Source of the DNA: Haloplanus sp. GDY1
GTDB lineage: Archaea > Halobacteriota > Halobacteria > Halobacteriales > Haloferacaceae
Reading direction: 5' to 3'
Length of the DNA stretch: 64,000 nt
Assembly: GCF_023703775.1 (NCBI RefSeq)
Contig: NZ_CP098515.1
Span: 90,568 to 154,567, forward strand
Below, in pieces: positions 47,259 to 58,645 of this stretch (position 1 is the stretch's first letter; the number at the start of each line of letters is the position of its first letter). The notes beneath the pieces were generated by a model. That model had not been told where the DNA came from, searched no databases, and worked only from the letters and a program-made list of their open reading frames with translations. Made by a program: the position numbers and the translations under genes.

Positions 47259-48368
47259 ATGTCGCCGGAACCTCACATCTTTCACCTCATTACCCGACTC
47301 ATCGACGGGGGAGCAGTCAACGCGCTTGTCCCGATAGCCACCGAGGTCGACGGCTTCGACGTGACCGTCGGATACGGCTCCGAAGTGGATCAACACAACG
47401 TTGAGGCGCTTCACGAGGCCGGTGTTCAGACGAAACAGTTCCCGCTGATCCGACACTACAATCCCGTCACAGCCGTCGGCGCGGTGTTCACCGTTGCGCG
47501 TTTCATTGATCGGGAGGGATTCGACATCGTACACACTCACAGTACCGAGGCAGGAATTATCGGTCGTGCGGCTGCGCGGCTCGCGGGCGCGCCACACGTG
47601 GTTCACACGATCCATGGGGTTCCGTTCGTGGAAGATCGGAACGACCTGTTGAACTGGTTCGTCGAACGATGTGAACGGGTAGCCGCTCGATGGACCGATG
47701 TCCAGGTTTCTATCGCCGACGTCATCGCTGAGGAGTACCTCTCCCGCGGAATCGGTCGAGAGGAGCAGTATTCGACGATCCGATATGGTATCGACCTTGA
47801 CGAGTTTCGAGACGCGGAACCGGCGACGGATCTCCCGGGGACGGAACCTCGCGTCTTGATGGTTGGGCGGCTCGCGGAAGGCAAGGGGTTCGACGTCTTA
47901 CTCGATGCTGCTGAACGACTTGAAGAAGACGTTTCGATACTGATCGCTGGTGACGGTCCGTTACAGAGTGATCTCGAAAAAGAGATCTACGACCGGGATT
48001 TCGGTGATGTCGTTCATCTACTCGGCTATCGAACTGACATACCCAATATGATGGCGGGCTCCGATATTCTTGTCCTCCCATCTTTCCGTGAAGGCACTCC
48101 GCTCGTGATCATCGAAGCGATGGCGGCCGGACTTCCGGTTATTGCGACGAACATTGCGGGAATCCCGGAACTCATCGACGACACGAAGACCGGCTACCTC
48201 ATTAAGCCGGGTGATGCGAGTACGTTGGCTTCTCGAGTGGATGAACTCGCCCAAGACTCGGACCAACGTGAGATGTTGGGTCACGCCGGTCAGAAGCGAT
48301 CGAATGATTTTGAGACTGGACGAATGGTGTCTGATTATCAGTCTTTGTACGCTGATCTAGTGTTATGA
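47259..48368 (+). CDS. GT4-family glycosyltransferase
   Basis: About 369 aa. N-terminal Rossmann domain (THSTEAGIIGR), C-terminal GT4 site with VGRLAEGKGFDVL and E-x7-E in EGTPLVIIEAMA. It adds a sugar to the lipid-linked glycan. High-GC like the nucleotide-sugar genes. Confidence 0.93.
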   Translation: MSPEPHIFHLITRLIDGGAVNALVPIATEVDGFDVTVGYGSEVDQHNVEALHEAGVQTKQFPLIRHYNPVTAVGAVFTVARFIDREGFDIVHTHSTEAGIIGRAAARLAGAPHVVHTIHGVPFVEDRNDLLNWFVERCERVAARWTDVQVSIADVIAEEYLSRGIGREEQYSTIRYGIDLDEFRDAEPATDLPGTEPRVLMVGRLAEGKGFDVLLDAAERLEEDVSILIAGDGPLQSDLEKEIYDRDFGDVVHLLGYRTDIPNMMAGSDILVLPSFREGTPLVIIEAMAAGLPVIATNIAGIPELIDDTKTGYLIKPGDASTLASRVDELAQDSDQREMLGHAGQKRSNDFETGRMVSDYQSLYADLVL

Positions 48369-48445
48369 AAGATTCATCTAAGAGTATCGTAGCACAATAG
48401 AAGGTCGTAAGAACAAATGCTGTCTGTCTACATCCCCTAATCGCT

Positions 48446-49348
48446 ATGGTGAAAGTGAGTGTGATCATACCAACCTATAACAGACAGGAAAAACTGCCGA
48501 GAGCGATCGATAGTGTACTTAAACAAACACATACGGATTTAGAGTTAATAATTGTTGATGATGGTTCAACCGACAACACTCAAAAAGTGGTTGAATCGTA
48601 TACTGATAAAAGAATATCATTCCATAAACATGACACGAATATAAATGCAAGTGCTGCTAGAAACACTGGGATTGATTATACAACAGGAGAATATATTGCG
48701 TTCCTAGATTCTGATGACGAATGGAAACCAAACAAATTAAAATTACAGTTAGAAAAATTAGAAAATAAGGGTGACTCTTGGGTGGGCGCGTATTGTGATA
48801 TTGATATCCAACATACTGGACTTTTAAAACCGATCCGAAATATAATACACAAAAATAATAATTTGAAAGAGGGGGATAAAGAATTAATAAAAGAAATTTT
48901 ACAATTAGATTTGTTACCATTCACATCAACACTAATTGTGAAAAGCGATATAGTGAATGAAATATCTGGTTTTGATGAACGGTTTGAACGTCACCAAGAT
49001 TATGAATTCCTTATCAGGCTACTACAAAAAGGGAAATTAGCTTGTGTATCAGAACCGCTCGTTAAAATATATGAAAGCGAAAATCCAGATCCTGAAGTCA
49101 TACATCAAGCAAAAAAGTTGCTCTTTGACGAATTTTCTGATATTATTGAGGATCTTGAAAATGATGGGTATGATATTAAATCCCCCCACCATTTCCAACT
49201 ATCTAGATTGTATTTTAGTACTGGTGAATTTAGGGAAGGAATGCGACAGATGCAACTCTGCAATTCAATAGAAACTAAAAAATATCCTCTCGTATTTTGG
49301 TCATCATGTGTGGGTTTATTGACTAAATTTAGTTTTTATGAGAGCTAG
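48446..49348 (+). CDS. GT2-family glycosyltransferase, AT-rich
   Basis: About 300 aa. GT-A fold: VSVIIPTYNRQEKLPRAIDS at the start, IVDDGSTDNT, and DxD in FLDSDDEWK. Base composition is far more AT-rich than the preceding gene, which marks it as acquired. Confidence 0.93.
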   Translation: MVKVSVIIPTYNRQEKLPRAIDSVLKQTHTDLELIIVDDGSTDNTQKVVESYTDKRISFHKHDTNINASAARNTGIDYTTGEYIAFLDSDDEWKPNKLKLQLEKLENKGDSWVGAYCDIDIQHTGLLKPIRNIIHKNNNLKEGDKELIKEILQLDLLPFTSTLIVKSDIVNEISGFDERFERHQDYEFLIRLLQKGKLACVSEPLVKIYESENPDPEVIHQAKKLLFDEFSDIIEDLENDGYDIKSPHHFQLSRLYFSTGEFREGMRQMQLCNSIETKKYPLVFWSSCVGLLTKFSFYES

Positions 49349-49377
49349 CCACTGGAAATGTACCTCTGCTGACGTGT

Positions 49378-50652
49378 CGACAACTCCTCCAACAGACGGC
49401 CGCTGGCGGAAGCATCCTGACACTCACCGGCTGTACCGCCCCGAACCTTCCCGGACGCTCTGATGGAGCGTCGGTTCCGAAACCATTCACGGACGACACG
49501 TACACCGCGAGCTACACGACGGCCGGTCGCTGGCTGCAGGGGGGCCACGACGGCGGCCGAACGGGGAACACGCCCTCCACAGTTCCACGGGGCGACGTCG
49601 ACGTGGCCTGGTTTCGGCGTCCGGGGACCGAGCCCCATAGCGCAACGGCGCCGATCGCCGGCCTGAGCCGGGTCTACATCGCTTATGCCGAGTCGCCGGA
49701 TGACGCCGAGAACTCGGAAGCCTACCTTGCGGGGTTCGACGCCGAGTCCGGCGAGCAGCAACTTGACGCGCATCTCGGAACGGGCCGTGCCGTCGGACTT
49801 GCGCTCGTCGATGAGACACTCCTGGCCGTCACGCGAGGCCCGGACTACGAGCAGGCGACGCTGACAGCACTCGCTCGCAACGACGGGGCGACCCAATGGA
49901 CGGACACGACCGGACGTGACTGGCTCGCCAGCAGTTGTGGACGGCACGTGCTACCTAGCGACGCGAGACGAGGATAACGCGGTGGACGCGCCGGCCTACA
50001 CGCTGGACGGCACCCAACAGTGGTGCACAGGCATCAAGGGAGAGTGCTACGGCACCCTTCGCCGACAGCGATGGGGTCTAGGCGGATTAACTGACGGCCG
50101 TATTGCGGCACTCGCTACGACTACTGGCGATCAACGGTGGAGCAAACAGATCGCCACCTCTGAGGAGTATTGTCCGGACATTCAGGGCACACCAACTGTC
50201 GCCGACGGCCGCCTGTATGTCTCGGGAATCACCGAGGGACTCGTCGCCGCCGATACCGCCGATGGTAATGTGCTGTGGCGGACGACCGTGGTCGACGAAG
50301 ACTACGGGAACACGATCCCCTCACCAGCGGTCACCGCCGAGACGGCGTACGTGAATACCCAGCACGGTGGCCTCGTCGAAATGGATATCGCTGATGGTTT
50401 GATTCGGTGGCGCTCGGTCGAAAACGGAGACAATCAACCGTCTGCTGCCGGCGATGTGGTGTGATCGTTCCACGGAACGACTCTGTCGTTGCCTACGAGA
50501 CGAGTGACAGCCGAGCGTGGACGATCGGGGTCATCGTCCCCGATATCGGGATGGTGGGCTATGTTATGGGCACAGACGTCGCACTAGGCCACGGGATATG
50601 CTATATCGGAATTGCCGATGGCCGGATCTACGCGATCGGGAGCCGCGAGTAA
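49378..50652 (+). pseudogene. PQQ-propeller lipoprotein, broken
   Basis: At about 49378, CRQLLQQTAAGGSILTLTGC looks like a Tat lipoprotein signal (lipobox LTGC), but the first Arg of the twin pair has become Cys. The propeller reads to about 49915 (QQLDAHLGTGRAVGLALVDE), shifts frame (SPAVVDGTCYLATRDED) and stops at 50462, then another shift (ALGHGICYIGIADGRIYAIG) to 50652. Confidence 0.7.
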
Positions 50653-50947
50653 TCGCCGGGCGACCGCGTATCGGTTTGAAAAGCGGGGGTTCTGTACTCG
50701 GTCGATGTTTTGTCTGGACACGACACATCCAGCGGTATGAGCGAGTACCTGCGGAAACTGGATCGATATGCGCAACATTCAGCGGGGAGCCGAGTCGTTT
50801 CTTGCGGATGGTCACGCGGGATTGTCCTCGACGACTTCGAACTGCTCACATCTAGGGAGTCAAACACTATACACTTACATCTATTGCGAGGTGAAAATCC
50901 CTACGAGAATGTAAGCTATTATAATCTCTCTTGATCAACGATCCTCT
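50653..50947. other. Short interval before the flippase
   Basis: No gene recognised. It contains a GC-rich part (50653-50840) and an AT-rich part ahead of the flippase start, where composition changes sharply. Confidence 0.35.
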
Positions 50948-52429
50948 GTGAATAGAGATATTTTCAGAGGGATTTTCTCCGTTCTTTCTGGGAAAATTAC
51001 AATCTTATTCATATCTTTAGTAACAACGCCGCTAATCGTGAGGTTACTCGGGCCTGCAGATTATGGCAATTACTCGTTTATTTTGTCGGTGCTCTCGATC
51101 TTAAGTATATTAATGATAACAAGCGTACGAACTAGTCTCCGTAAGTATCTATCCGAGAATATTGAGAATCTTGAGTGGGTTACAGCGGTGTTTGGATTCT
51201 TTGTGCATTTAGGAACCATCTTGTCAGTCATTTTTGGAGGCCTCATAGTTGCGGTAGTTATTAGTTTGAGGACAATTGGAGCTATTGAATCACCAATTAG
51301 TGAGTATCTCTTAATTCTCGTGTTAGTCTTATTCGGCAATCAAATACATGGAATTTCTTGGAGTTCCTTGATGAGCTATAATCTTGAACATTATGCTGAG
51401 GGATTAAATATCGGTAAAAAAGTTATATTCTATTCAGTAGGTATTGTATTATTACTCTTTGGATTCGGCGTCTTTGGTTTGCTCCTTGCTCATATACTTG
51501 CTGGTATTCTTACTGGTCTTTTCGGCCTTCTGATATTGCGGAATAAATTAGACCTGAAACAAGCTGTGTTCTCGCTCTCAGGATATTCTGAAATATCTAT
51601 AGATCGTATGCTACGATATAATCTTACCTCAACTGTATTGATTCTATTGACCGCATCTTTATATCATACAGATATTATCCTCATAAGAGGAATCTCTGGA
51701 AGTTCAGAGACCGGACTCTATAAAGCAGCTCTTCAAATCGCTCAATTTCTCTGGTTTGCACCGACAGCAATTCACGCAGTCTTTGTACATTCAACTTCAG
51801 AACTTTGGGCAGATAGCCAAGTTCAGAGAATCACCGAGATAGCGTCATTAGCTACTCGTTACACTCTACTCTTGTCCGTATTGCTCGCAATAGGACTTGC
51901 AACCTTAGCCGATTCACTGATGCCGATATATTTTGGCCCAGAATTTAGCCGTTCTATCGTCCCGTTACTTGTGTTGTTACCTGGGACTGTTGGCTTTGCA
52001 GTTGCAAAGCCGATCTACGCTATTGGACAAGGTAATGGAAAGCTCCGAGTACTTATTATCGCGACCGGGATTGCATCGGCCGTCAACTTCGGACTTAATC
52101 TCATTCTTATCCCGAGATATGGAATTCTCGGTGCGGCAGTAGCAACCAGTATTGGCTATCTGTCAATGGTTTTTCTACATATTATGAGTGCTCAGATAAT
52201 CGGATTTAATCCGATCAGAGACCTCCGATTTCTGCGGATAGCTTTGACATCTATCATCTCGGGTGTCTTTATATATGGTCTCGATAAGTTGATTCAAGGA
52301 AATATTCTATCATTAGTTATTATCCCACCGTCTGGATTTCTCGTATTCGCAGGTTTGTGTATAATTACAGGTTCTGTTGATCAAACTGAGATCCAAAAGA
52401 TTCTCAGAAAAACTTACTCTCTTAAATAA
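50948..52429 (+). CDS. Polysaccharide flippase (Wzx-like, MOP family)
   Basis: About 493 aa, about 12-14 membrane helices (LFISLVTTPLIVRLLGPADYG at start). It would move lipid-linked sugars across the membrane. GTG start. Its end overlaps the convergent sulfatase-like gene by 16 bases. AT-rich. Confidence 0.9.
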   Translation: MNRDIFRGIFSVLSGKITILFISLVTTPLIVRLLGPADYGNYSFILSVLSILSILMITSVRTSLRKYLSENIENLEWVTAVFGFFVHLGTILSVIFGGLIVAVVISLRTIGAIESPISEYLLILVLVLFGNQIHGISWSSLMSYNLEHYAEGLNIGKKVIFYSVGIVLLLFGFGVFGLLLAHILAGILTGLFGLLILRNKLDLKQAVFSLSGYSEISIDRMLRYNLTSTVLILLTASLYHTDIILIRGISGSSETGLYKAALQIAQFLWFAPTAIHAVFVHSTSELWADSQVQRITEIASLATRYTLLLSVLLAIGLATLADSLMPIYFGPEFSRSIVPLLVLLPGTVGFAVAKPIYAIGQGNGKLRVLIIATGIASAVNFGLNLILIPRYGILGAAVATSIGYLSMVFLHIMSAQIIGFNPIRDLRFLRIALTSIISGVFIYGLDKLIQGNILSLVIIPPSGFLVFAGLCIITGSVDQTEIQKILRKTYSLK

Positions 52430-53835
52430 CCAAGGTCTTCAAGTTGTTGTTCCACATCGGCGCCGAGTGATCCTTCTCTCGTTTGAACCTCGGTCAGGCT
52501 CTTTGTATGGCTATTTAATTTGCTTTCCAAGGAATCATTGGAGTTCCCAATTTTGATGAATTTCTCCTGGTCAGGATATTGAACTCCTTTCTGTTCTTTT
52601 CCCCCATAGATGACGTACTGTTTTGCTGGAGGCAACCGCTCTAATTCTATACCTTTTTTTGGAGCTTCCGTATAGTAATCCTGATTTGAAATATCGTAAT
52701 ATGTATATGTAAAATCACGTTGGTCTTGAGCTAAATCGATTGCGTTTGGAGACCGTCCGGATTCCCCAATAAAGCCTAGAACAGTAGGATAAATGTCTAT
52801 CAGAGAGGTTGGCGATGATATTCTCTTGTTCTCTAATCGTCCAGTCGGATCACGAATTAATAGGGGGACTTTGATCACAGAGTTATGGACTGAAAAGTGA
52901 TGGCCAAAGATTCCATCTTCCCCAAATCCATCGCCATGATCTCCGAATACAATTAGGATCGTATCTTCCCAGATTCCTCTCGATTTTAGACTATTGACAA
53001 GTTCTTCGATTAATGTATCGCAATATCGGATTCCGCCTCGATATAGATTCTTGAATGTCTCTACTTGACGTTCAGGGGGTTCTATATCACCTGCTGCTAC
53101 TTTCAGTCGGTTCGTACGACTACCATATATACGACTTTGCCAGAGCGCATAATTATATAGAAGGCTCAGATCGCTACGTTCAGAAAACGTCGTATGATGA
53201 GGGGCTGGCGGTGCGTATTTCCAATGAGCATCATTCAAGTGGATGAACCAGCAGAACGGTTCGTTGATTGAATCTGTCGCAGATATCGCCCTATCGATTG
53301 TTTTTTGACCTCCTTTGTCGGATTGTAAACTATCCGCAAATATTGATTTCCAATTTAGGAACTGTGTTGTTGTATCCCAGGTCTCTTTGAGAATAAATTC
53401 TGATTTGGGGGAGAATTCACCTACAGCTTCGGCAAACTGTCCTTTTCGTGATCTTTCCGAATTCTCCGATCTGGAAGCGGAATCAGATACCTGTTTGAAT
53501 CCCCGCAAAATTTCGCCTGTGGCTAACCACCCGTTTTTGTAGAATGCTTTTGTTTCATAGCCATTCTTAGAAAGAATCTGTGCGAATGTAGGATACTCCC
53601 CAAGTATATCCTCTCCAGTCTCCACCCCGTGCTCTGGAGGAAAAAGCCCGGTGAAAATAGATGTGTGCACAGGGAGAGTCCAAGTTGAGGGGGATATTGT
53701 GTTATCGTAAATTGTTGATTGAGATGATAACGAATTCAGGAACGGTGTAGTATTCTCATCTGAATCCGACATAAATGAAGTAAAATCACTCCGGAGACTG
53801 TCGATTGAGATACAGAGTATATTTGGGTGTTCCAT
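52414..53835 (-). CDS. Sulfatase/alkaline-phosphatase superfamily protein
   Basis: About 473 aa. ILCISIDSLRSDF near 5-17 gives the first metal residue; STWTLPVHTSIFTG near 59-72 holds the nucleophile position. It lacks the C-x-P-x-R formylglycine motif, so it may be a phospho- or sulfo-transferase with a Ser/Thr nucleophile. FGDHGDGFGED matches the second metal motif. AT-rich. Confidence 0.88.
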   Translation of the reverse strand: MEHPNILCISIDSLRSDFTSFMSDSDENTTPFLNSLSSQSTIYDNTISPSTWTLPVHTSIFTGLFPPEHGVETGEDILGEYPTFAQILSKNGYETKAFYKNGWLATGEILRGFKQVSDSASRSENSERSRKGQFAEAVGEFSPKSEFILKETWDTTTQFLNWKSIFADSLQSDKGGQKTIDRAISATDSINEPFCWFIHLNDAHWKYAPPAPHHTTFSERSDLSLLYNYALWQSRIYGSRTNRLKVAAGDIEPPERQVETFKNLYRGGIRYCDTLIEELVNSLKSRGIWEDTILIVFGDHGDGFGEDGIFGHHFSVHNSVIKVPLLIRDPTGRLENKRISSPTSLIDIYPTVLGFIGESGRSPNAIDLAQDQRDFTYTYYDISNQDYYTEAPKKGIELERLPPAKQYVIYGGKEQKGVQYPDQEKFIKIGNSNDSLESKLNSHTKSLTEVQTREGSLGADVEQQLEDLGYLRE

Positions 53836-53982
53836 AGGGAGTGACTTATTTGGACCGGTATGAAACTTCTGTATTGATTACCGTCTGTGGTTCCCATTAG
53901 GTCAGTGGATAGTCACAACTGACGGGGTTAGGTTCACAGAAAGCGTCTGGATGGGTGTGTGTGAGATTTCTCTACCACCCAG

Positions 53983-54303
53983 ATGGCCTCAGACCTCGAA
54001 AATTTAGCGGTCTACCTTCTGTTGGGACTTCCGCTCCCCGGAGTCGAAGCCGCAGTTTTCGACTCCGGGATCAAAAGTAGTCACCCAAGTAGCGTTGATC
54101 AGAAGTTGATCAAGGCCGTTCCCGACACCACTCTGAAGACGTACTCTGACGACTACACGTTCGAGCAGTTGCACACGATTCCAGCTGATCAACTCGAAGC
54201 CGCTGTCAACGATCTGCTCGCGGATCGTTTCGAAATACGCACAAATCTGTTCTTTCTCTTGATTGGGGATGAACTGGAACACACTTTGCCGTTGAGTGTG
54301 TAG
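53983..54303 (+). pseudogene. Transposase N-terminal remnant
   Basis: About 106 residues (FDSGIKSSHPSSVDQKLIKA) then lost in a different sequence at about 54250-54300. It may join with the fragment at 55058-55700 once the IS630 fragment is removed. Family not certain. Confidence 0.4.
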
Positions 54304-54358
54304 AACCCGGTCGCTGGTGTCTCGATTTTCATCAGCGGCCGGGTGATCGTCGGCTCAC

Positions 54359-55012
54359 TCACCGTGTAGAATCGTTGTGAATTGTCCTATGGTTGTGGGT
54401 GCGAAATATCGAAGAATCCGACCGTTGTTCCATCGTCCATCCGGACATCCTCGTCAACCGTCCATTCCTCTTTACTGTCGTCGTCAGATCGTTTGTTGTG
54501 TGGATCGTCTGCCTCATCCTCGTCGAATGCGTCGGCAACGCGTTCTCGAGGATTTCATCGGCATTATCAGGTTGATTTGGCCTCTCCGTACGTAGAATTG
54601 CGTACGAGAGGCCAAGATCAGAGAGAAATCGTGGCAGATAGTTCGGATGGAACTTGACATCATATCCCGTGTTCAACAGATGCTGAATCTCTTGTTTGTT
54701 CTGCGTTTCGCCTTCTTCGAGTCGTTCGATAAGACGCTTACGCTCGTCATCGCCGAGCTTCGGAGGCCGCCCGCCTCCGAAGTTCGGCGTGAGTTTCCCG
54801 AGTCCACCCTCATTCCAGCGTTTGGCCCAGAGATTCTCGGTTGATTGGGATTTTCCAACATCATCGGATGCGTCTTTGAGTGTTGCACCCTTGTACAGCC
54901 GTTTGATGAAGATGAGTCGCTTACTCATCTTCTCCTCGTCTGTTTGTGTGAGGAAGCGGTTGAGATCGTCCTCACTGAGGTGACGGACGATCTCTTTCTC
55001 CCGGTTAGTCAT
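54359..55012 (-). pseudogene. IS630-type transposase N-terminal half
   Basis: HTH part (LYKGATLKDASDDVGKSQST, GGGRPPKLGDDERKRLIERL) and a Pro-rich linker. After about residue 150 it shifts frame (DEDEADDPHNKRSDD in another frame) and lacks the DDE domain. Confidence 0.7.
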
Positions 55013-55057
55013 TGTTATGCTAACTCAGGACACACCTAATACTTCTGTGTACTACTA

Positions 55058-55700
55058 TTGCTCGACCACGTCGCGGCCCTGCCGTTCGAAGTCGCTGGAC
55101 TCCTTGCCGACCGTGGATTCTACAACGGCACGTCGATTGAGCGACTGATGCTGTGGCATCCAGTCGCTCTGCCGATCATCTGCTGTGGGAAACAGATTGC
55201 CGGGAAACTGGACACAACGGTCTCCTACTGGACGGAGTATGTGATGTACGAGGGAAGCGAGCGGGAACTGCGTTTCCCGCTCGCGGTCTGTGTCTTCTAC
55301 CAGCAGGGAACCGTGGCAAACACGGCCTGCTCGTCCGAGCGTACGTGGCGTGCGATCGGTTAGATCGCACGCCTAAAGAAGTCAAATTCTTCTATGAGAA
55401 ACTCTCTGCGATCGAGACAGTGTTCCAGACGATGCGCGAAGCGCGTGCGCGGACAAGTACGACTAATTCAGCTGTGCGGTTGTTGTTCGTCCTCGTGAGC
55501 TTCCTACTGCGGAATCTATGGTTGATCGTCTGATGAGGGGTGCTCGCCATGTATGGCGAGCACCCCTCATCAGGTTCCGTTTCGAGGTGTTTCGGGAGTG
55601 GATTGATCACGCTCTTGACGAGACGTTAGATCGGAAGTGGGAAGCACCGACTAACGGTGTCGGTATCCCAGCGACCTACAGCCAGCTAGACGCGGGCTGA
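55058..55700 (+). pseudogene. ISH3-like transposase C-terminal remnant
   Basis: Two frames: VAGLLADRGFYNG and later FYEKLSAIETVFQTMREA, SAVRLLFVLVSFLLRNLWLI, then REWIDHALDETLDRKWEAP. The hydrophobic end matches ISH3-like transposases. At least three frameshifts. Confidence 0.6.
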
Positions 55701-55998
55701 AGCTACCCGCGTCCAGCGGTAGCCCTGTACGTAAGTGATGGCTTCGTCTCGTGTCTGGACTGACGGCGCTCTCACTGGGGTGAGAGCACCGTCTCTGTTG
55801 GACTCAATGAATCGGCCGCTCTGATCTCATTCATTTCTCTCCAGAAATTGAGTCAGCAATCAAAAACGATTGGAACTACCGACAATCTACAACCACCCCA
55901 CATTTCTACCTTACCTGATAGGAACCAGCAGAATAGTTCATATCCTCAAGACGCGTAGGAAATCTTATCACGACGTGGGGCGGCAAGTTAGATAGTGT
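55701..55998. other. No gene seen
   Basis: An inverted pair around 55760-55790 (GCGCTCTCACTGGGGTGAGAGC) may be a hairpin; otherwise nothing recognisable. Confidence 0.3.
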
Positions 55999-56978
55999 CG
56001 ATGAGGAGCAGTTTCGCCAGCAATCGCGCACGGAAACGGATGTGAGGGCGGTCAAACGCCTCACGAGCGCTCTGCTGTATCGACAGGAAAAACTCACCGG
56101 CAGAGATTGAGAAGTTGCTCGGTTTCCCCGAACAAACGGTGTACGATTGGCTTGCCACCGTCGCCGAACCGAGCCCACCACGCTCGGCAACTTGTCTCGT
56201 GCCAGCCAACACACCAGACTGACCGACGAACAGGGGATGAGCTGACGGCGACGCTCGCTGCGTCGCCGTCTGCGGCGGGCTACGACGAACCCGCGCGGAC
56301 GTCCCAGTTCGTCCGTGATCACCTTGCCGACGCGTTCGACGTAGAGTACTCCCTGGCGCACATGTATCAAGTGCTGAAGCGGGCGGGTGTCTTACCAGAC
56401 AGCCCGCCCGCGCCACTACAAGGCAGATCCAGCCTGGCAACGAGAGTGGCGTGCCGAGTTCAAAAAAGTGGCTGACGCTGAAGGCAGTCTGCTACACGAC
56501 CGTCGTCATCGACCAGCACACGCAAGTCATCAAGACGAAGTAGACACGGGGACGGTTCCCGGTGAACTCGCGCCCGAGACCGAGACTTTCGAGCGGGCGA
56601 ACGTCGCTTAATCTCTTGGGTGTGGTCACCGATGTCGGTGACTCCTACATCACCACGGTCACGGGCCGGTTGACTAGCGAAGTCTCCAAGCACTTTGTTC
56701 GACTGCTTCAGCAGGAATTCGGTGAGAAGTTAGCGATCGTCTTGGTCAACGCTCCGTACTTCATTGAGCGATCATTCAAGAAGCAGGCTGCTGCCGACGG
56801 CCTGCTTCTTGTACCTACCGCTGTATTCGCCGCAACTGACCCCGTTAGAACAGTGTGGCGACAATTACAGGCGAAACGCGCCAACCGCCTATTTCGCTCA
56901 ATCAACGAACTGACCGCGTATCTCGATGAGGTGCTTCCAACACTTGTCTCGCCAAGAATCTATGAGTATCTCTGCTGA
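55999..56978 (+). pseudogene. IS630-family transposase
   Basis: N-terminal HTH piece (PEQTVYDWLAT), middle (ARTSQFVRDHLADAFDVEYS, HMYQVLKRAGVLPDSPP) and DDE-like end (LLGVVTDVGDSYITTVTGRL, LAIVLVNAPYF, ATDPVRTVWRQLQAKRANRL). Multiple frameshifts, and the second D region has lost its conserved DN. Confidence 0.75.
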
Positions 56979-57021
56979 CCCCTATAGTGCCCTCTAATAT
57001 GTGTTGTTAGGTGGGGAGATC

Positions 57022-57380
57022 CTACTTCGATGCCCGTAAAAAGACCTCTCTTCCACGCTGAGAGATCTCCGTGACTTCGGAGCCAGCATCTATGAGGAGT
57101 GTCTTGACTTCAGATGCCTCTCTACCGAAGTCCCTGATTTTCTCCGTATGTACTTCGACGTACACCAGTCGGCAGTTCTCGCGAAAAATTGAACCGGAGT
57201 ACGGAGAGTTCGACACTCTCGACGTCGATCTTCACGACTGTCGGTTTCGGCAGCTCGCGTTCTTTGATTATCGAGTCGTCTCTGGCAGTCTCGACTCCGA
57301 GAGTGCGTTCGTCATTGCCGGTCGCGGTGGTGTGGTCATCTATATCCGACTTTGTCTCCTCATCAAGCAAAGTATATATG
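57022..57380 (-). pseudogene. FkbM-family methyltransferase, C-terminal scrap
   Basis: Minus strand: PTVVKIDVESVELSVLR (C-terminal SAM-site motif) in one frame, then FRENCRLVYVEVHTEKIRDF in another, ending LRASK. The N-terminal SAM-binding half is gone. Confidence 0.65.
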
Positions 57381-57416
57381 TATTCAAGTCGCGTTTTTTG
57401 ACGAAGAATATCGAAT

Positions 57417-58568
57417 ATGAGTGGAAAAAACTGGGAGCTAACTAGAGGTTGCCTCTCGCATCTATTTTATATATTTATCGCGCTCCCAATATTCACTACT
57501 CCAAATATGAGACAGATGTATTATATTGGACTGATCGGTGTCTTCTTACTATCAATATACACAATTATGATTCATGAATATCTATCCATATCTAAAAATT
57601 TCCTTTTTATGATTTCCTTATATATTATATTTATTATTTATTGCGGATTTTCACTGACATGGACTTCTTCTACAGAGATAGCAATTATAAAATTTTTCGA
57701 TTTGCTAATAGTTCCGATCGCTTTAATATCATATCCACAAATATCTGTGATGAAAAAAGGAGACATCAATACTGTACTGACATTGATTTTTTATATTTCG
57801 ATGATTGTTTCGACCCTCATCATTTATAGTAGTGCTTTGTTGGGAGATCCACTTACTATCTTCAACACAACCCATATTAATATAGGTAGATCAATTGGAT
57901 TAGGACTACCTATCGGCATATATTATTTATCTAATAAACATATGAATTCAATCACGGTCGTGACTGGATTGTTTGTTATATTAGTATCTTTAGTTATGAT
58001 TGAATCAAGAGGGCCAGCGTTGGCTGCAATTTCTTCATCGATCCTCGTAGGTTTTTATTGCATTTCAACCCGAATGGGATTATACAGATCAATATTATCT
58101 GCTCTCAGTATCCTTCTATTAATGATAACAAGTTGGTTCTTCGGTATGTTCACAACACTTTCGTCGGACATAGACCTAGGGGATTTTTCAGTACTCGTCA
58201 GTGGTAAGTTAGGTTCCTCAGCAGAACTTCGTATTGAGTATTATTATAATGCTTTGGATATGTGGGCGAATTCTCCACTCATAGGTAGTGGATTAAGTGG
58301 ATACTTTGCACAGTATGGTACATTTCCACATAACATAGTTCTCGAAATTGGTGCCGAGCTAGGCTTAATCGGAGTTATACTATTCGGATCATTTATCATA
58401 TCTGGATATAAGTCAATCCGAGCTCAAAGCAGATCTACGCTAGGAATAGTGCTACTCGCTATGATTGTCTTTGCTTTAGTTAATGCTTCTGTATCATCAA
58501 GTCTGCCAGGACAGAGGCTACTCTTTTTTGCTCTTGGGTTGGCAGTATCCCCTGCATTATTCCGATGA
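57417..58568 (+). CDS. O-antigen polymerase/ligase-like membrane protein (Wzy-like)
   Basis: About 383 aa, ten or more helices. The large loop has FPHNIVLEIGAELGLIG, the conserved Wzy_C motif. It would join sugar repeats or move the glycan. Very AT-rich. Confidence 0.88.
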   Translation: MSGKNWELTRGCLSHLFYIFIALPIFTTPNMRQMYYIGLIGVFLLSIYTIMIHEYLSISKNFLFMISLYIIFIIYCGFSLTWTSSTEIAIIKFFDLLIVPIALISYPQISVMKKGDINTVLTLIFYISMIVSTLIIYSSALLGDPLTIFNTTHINIGRSIGLGLPIGIYYLSNKHMNSITVVTGLFVILVSLVMIESRGPALAAISSSILVGFYCISTRMGLYRSILSALSILLLMITSWFFGMFTTLSSDIDLGDFSVLVSGKLGSSAELRIEYYYNALDMWANSPLIGSGLSGYFAQYGTFPHNIVLEIGAELGLIGVILFGSFIISGYKSIRAQSRSTLGIVLLAMIVFALVNASVSSSLPGQRLLFFALGLAVSPALFR

Positions 58569-58645
58569 ATCAATATCGGATAAAACCCTATATTCACAAG
58601 TCTTCAAATGACATATGATCTCATAAGAACACAGGACTTATTCAT

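Noticed and set aside
54359..55012. A clean insertion of IS630 inside the ISH3-like gene with TA duplication
   Set aside because: No convincing inverted ends or duplicates could be matched at its borders, so only separate remnants are reported.
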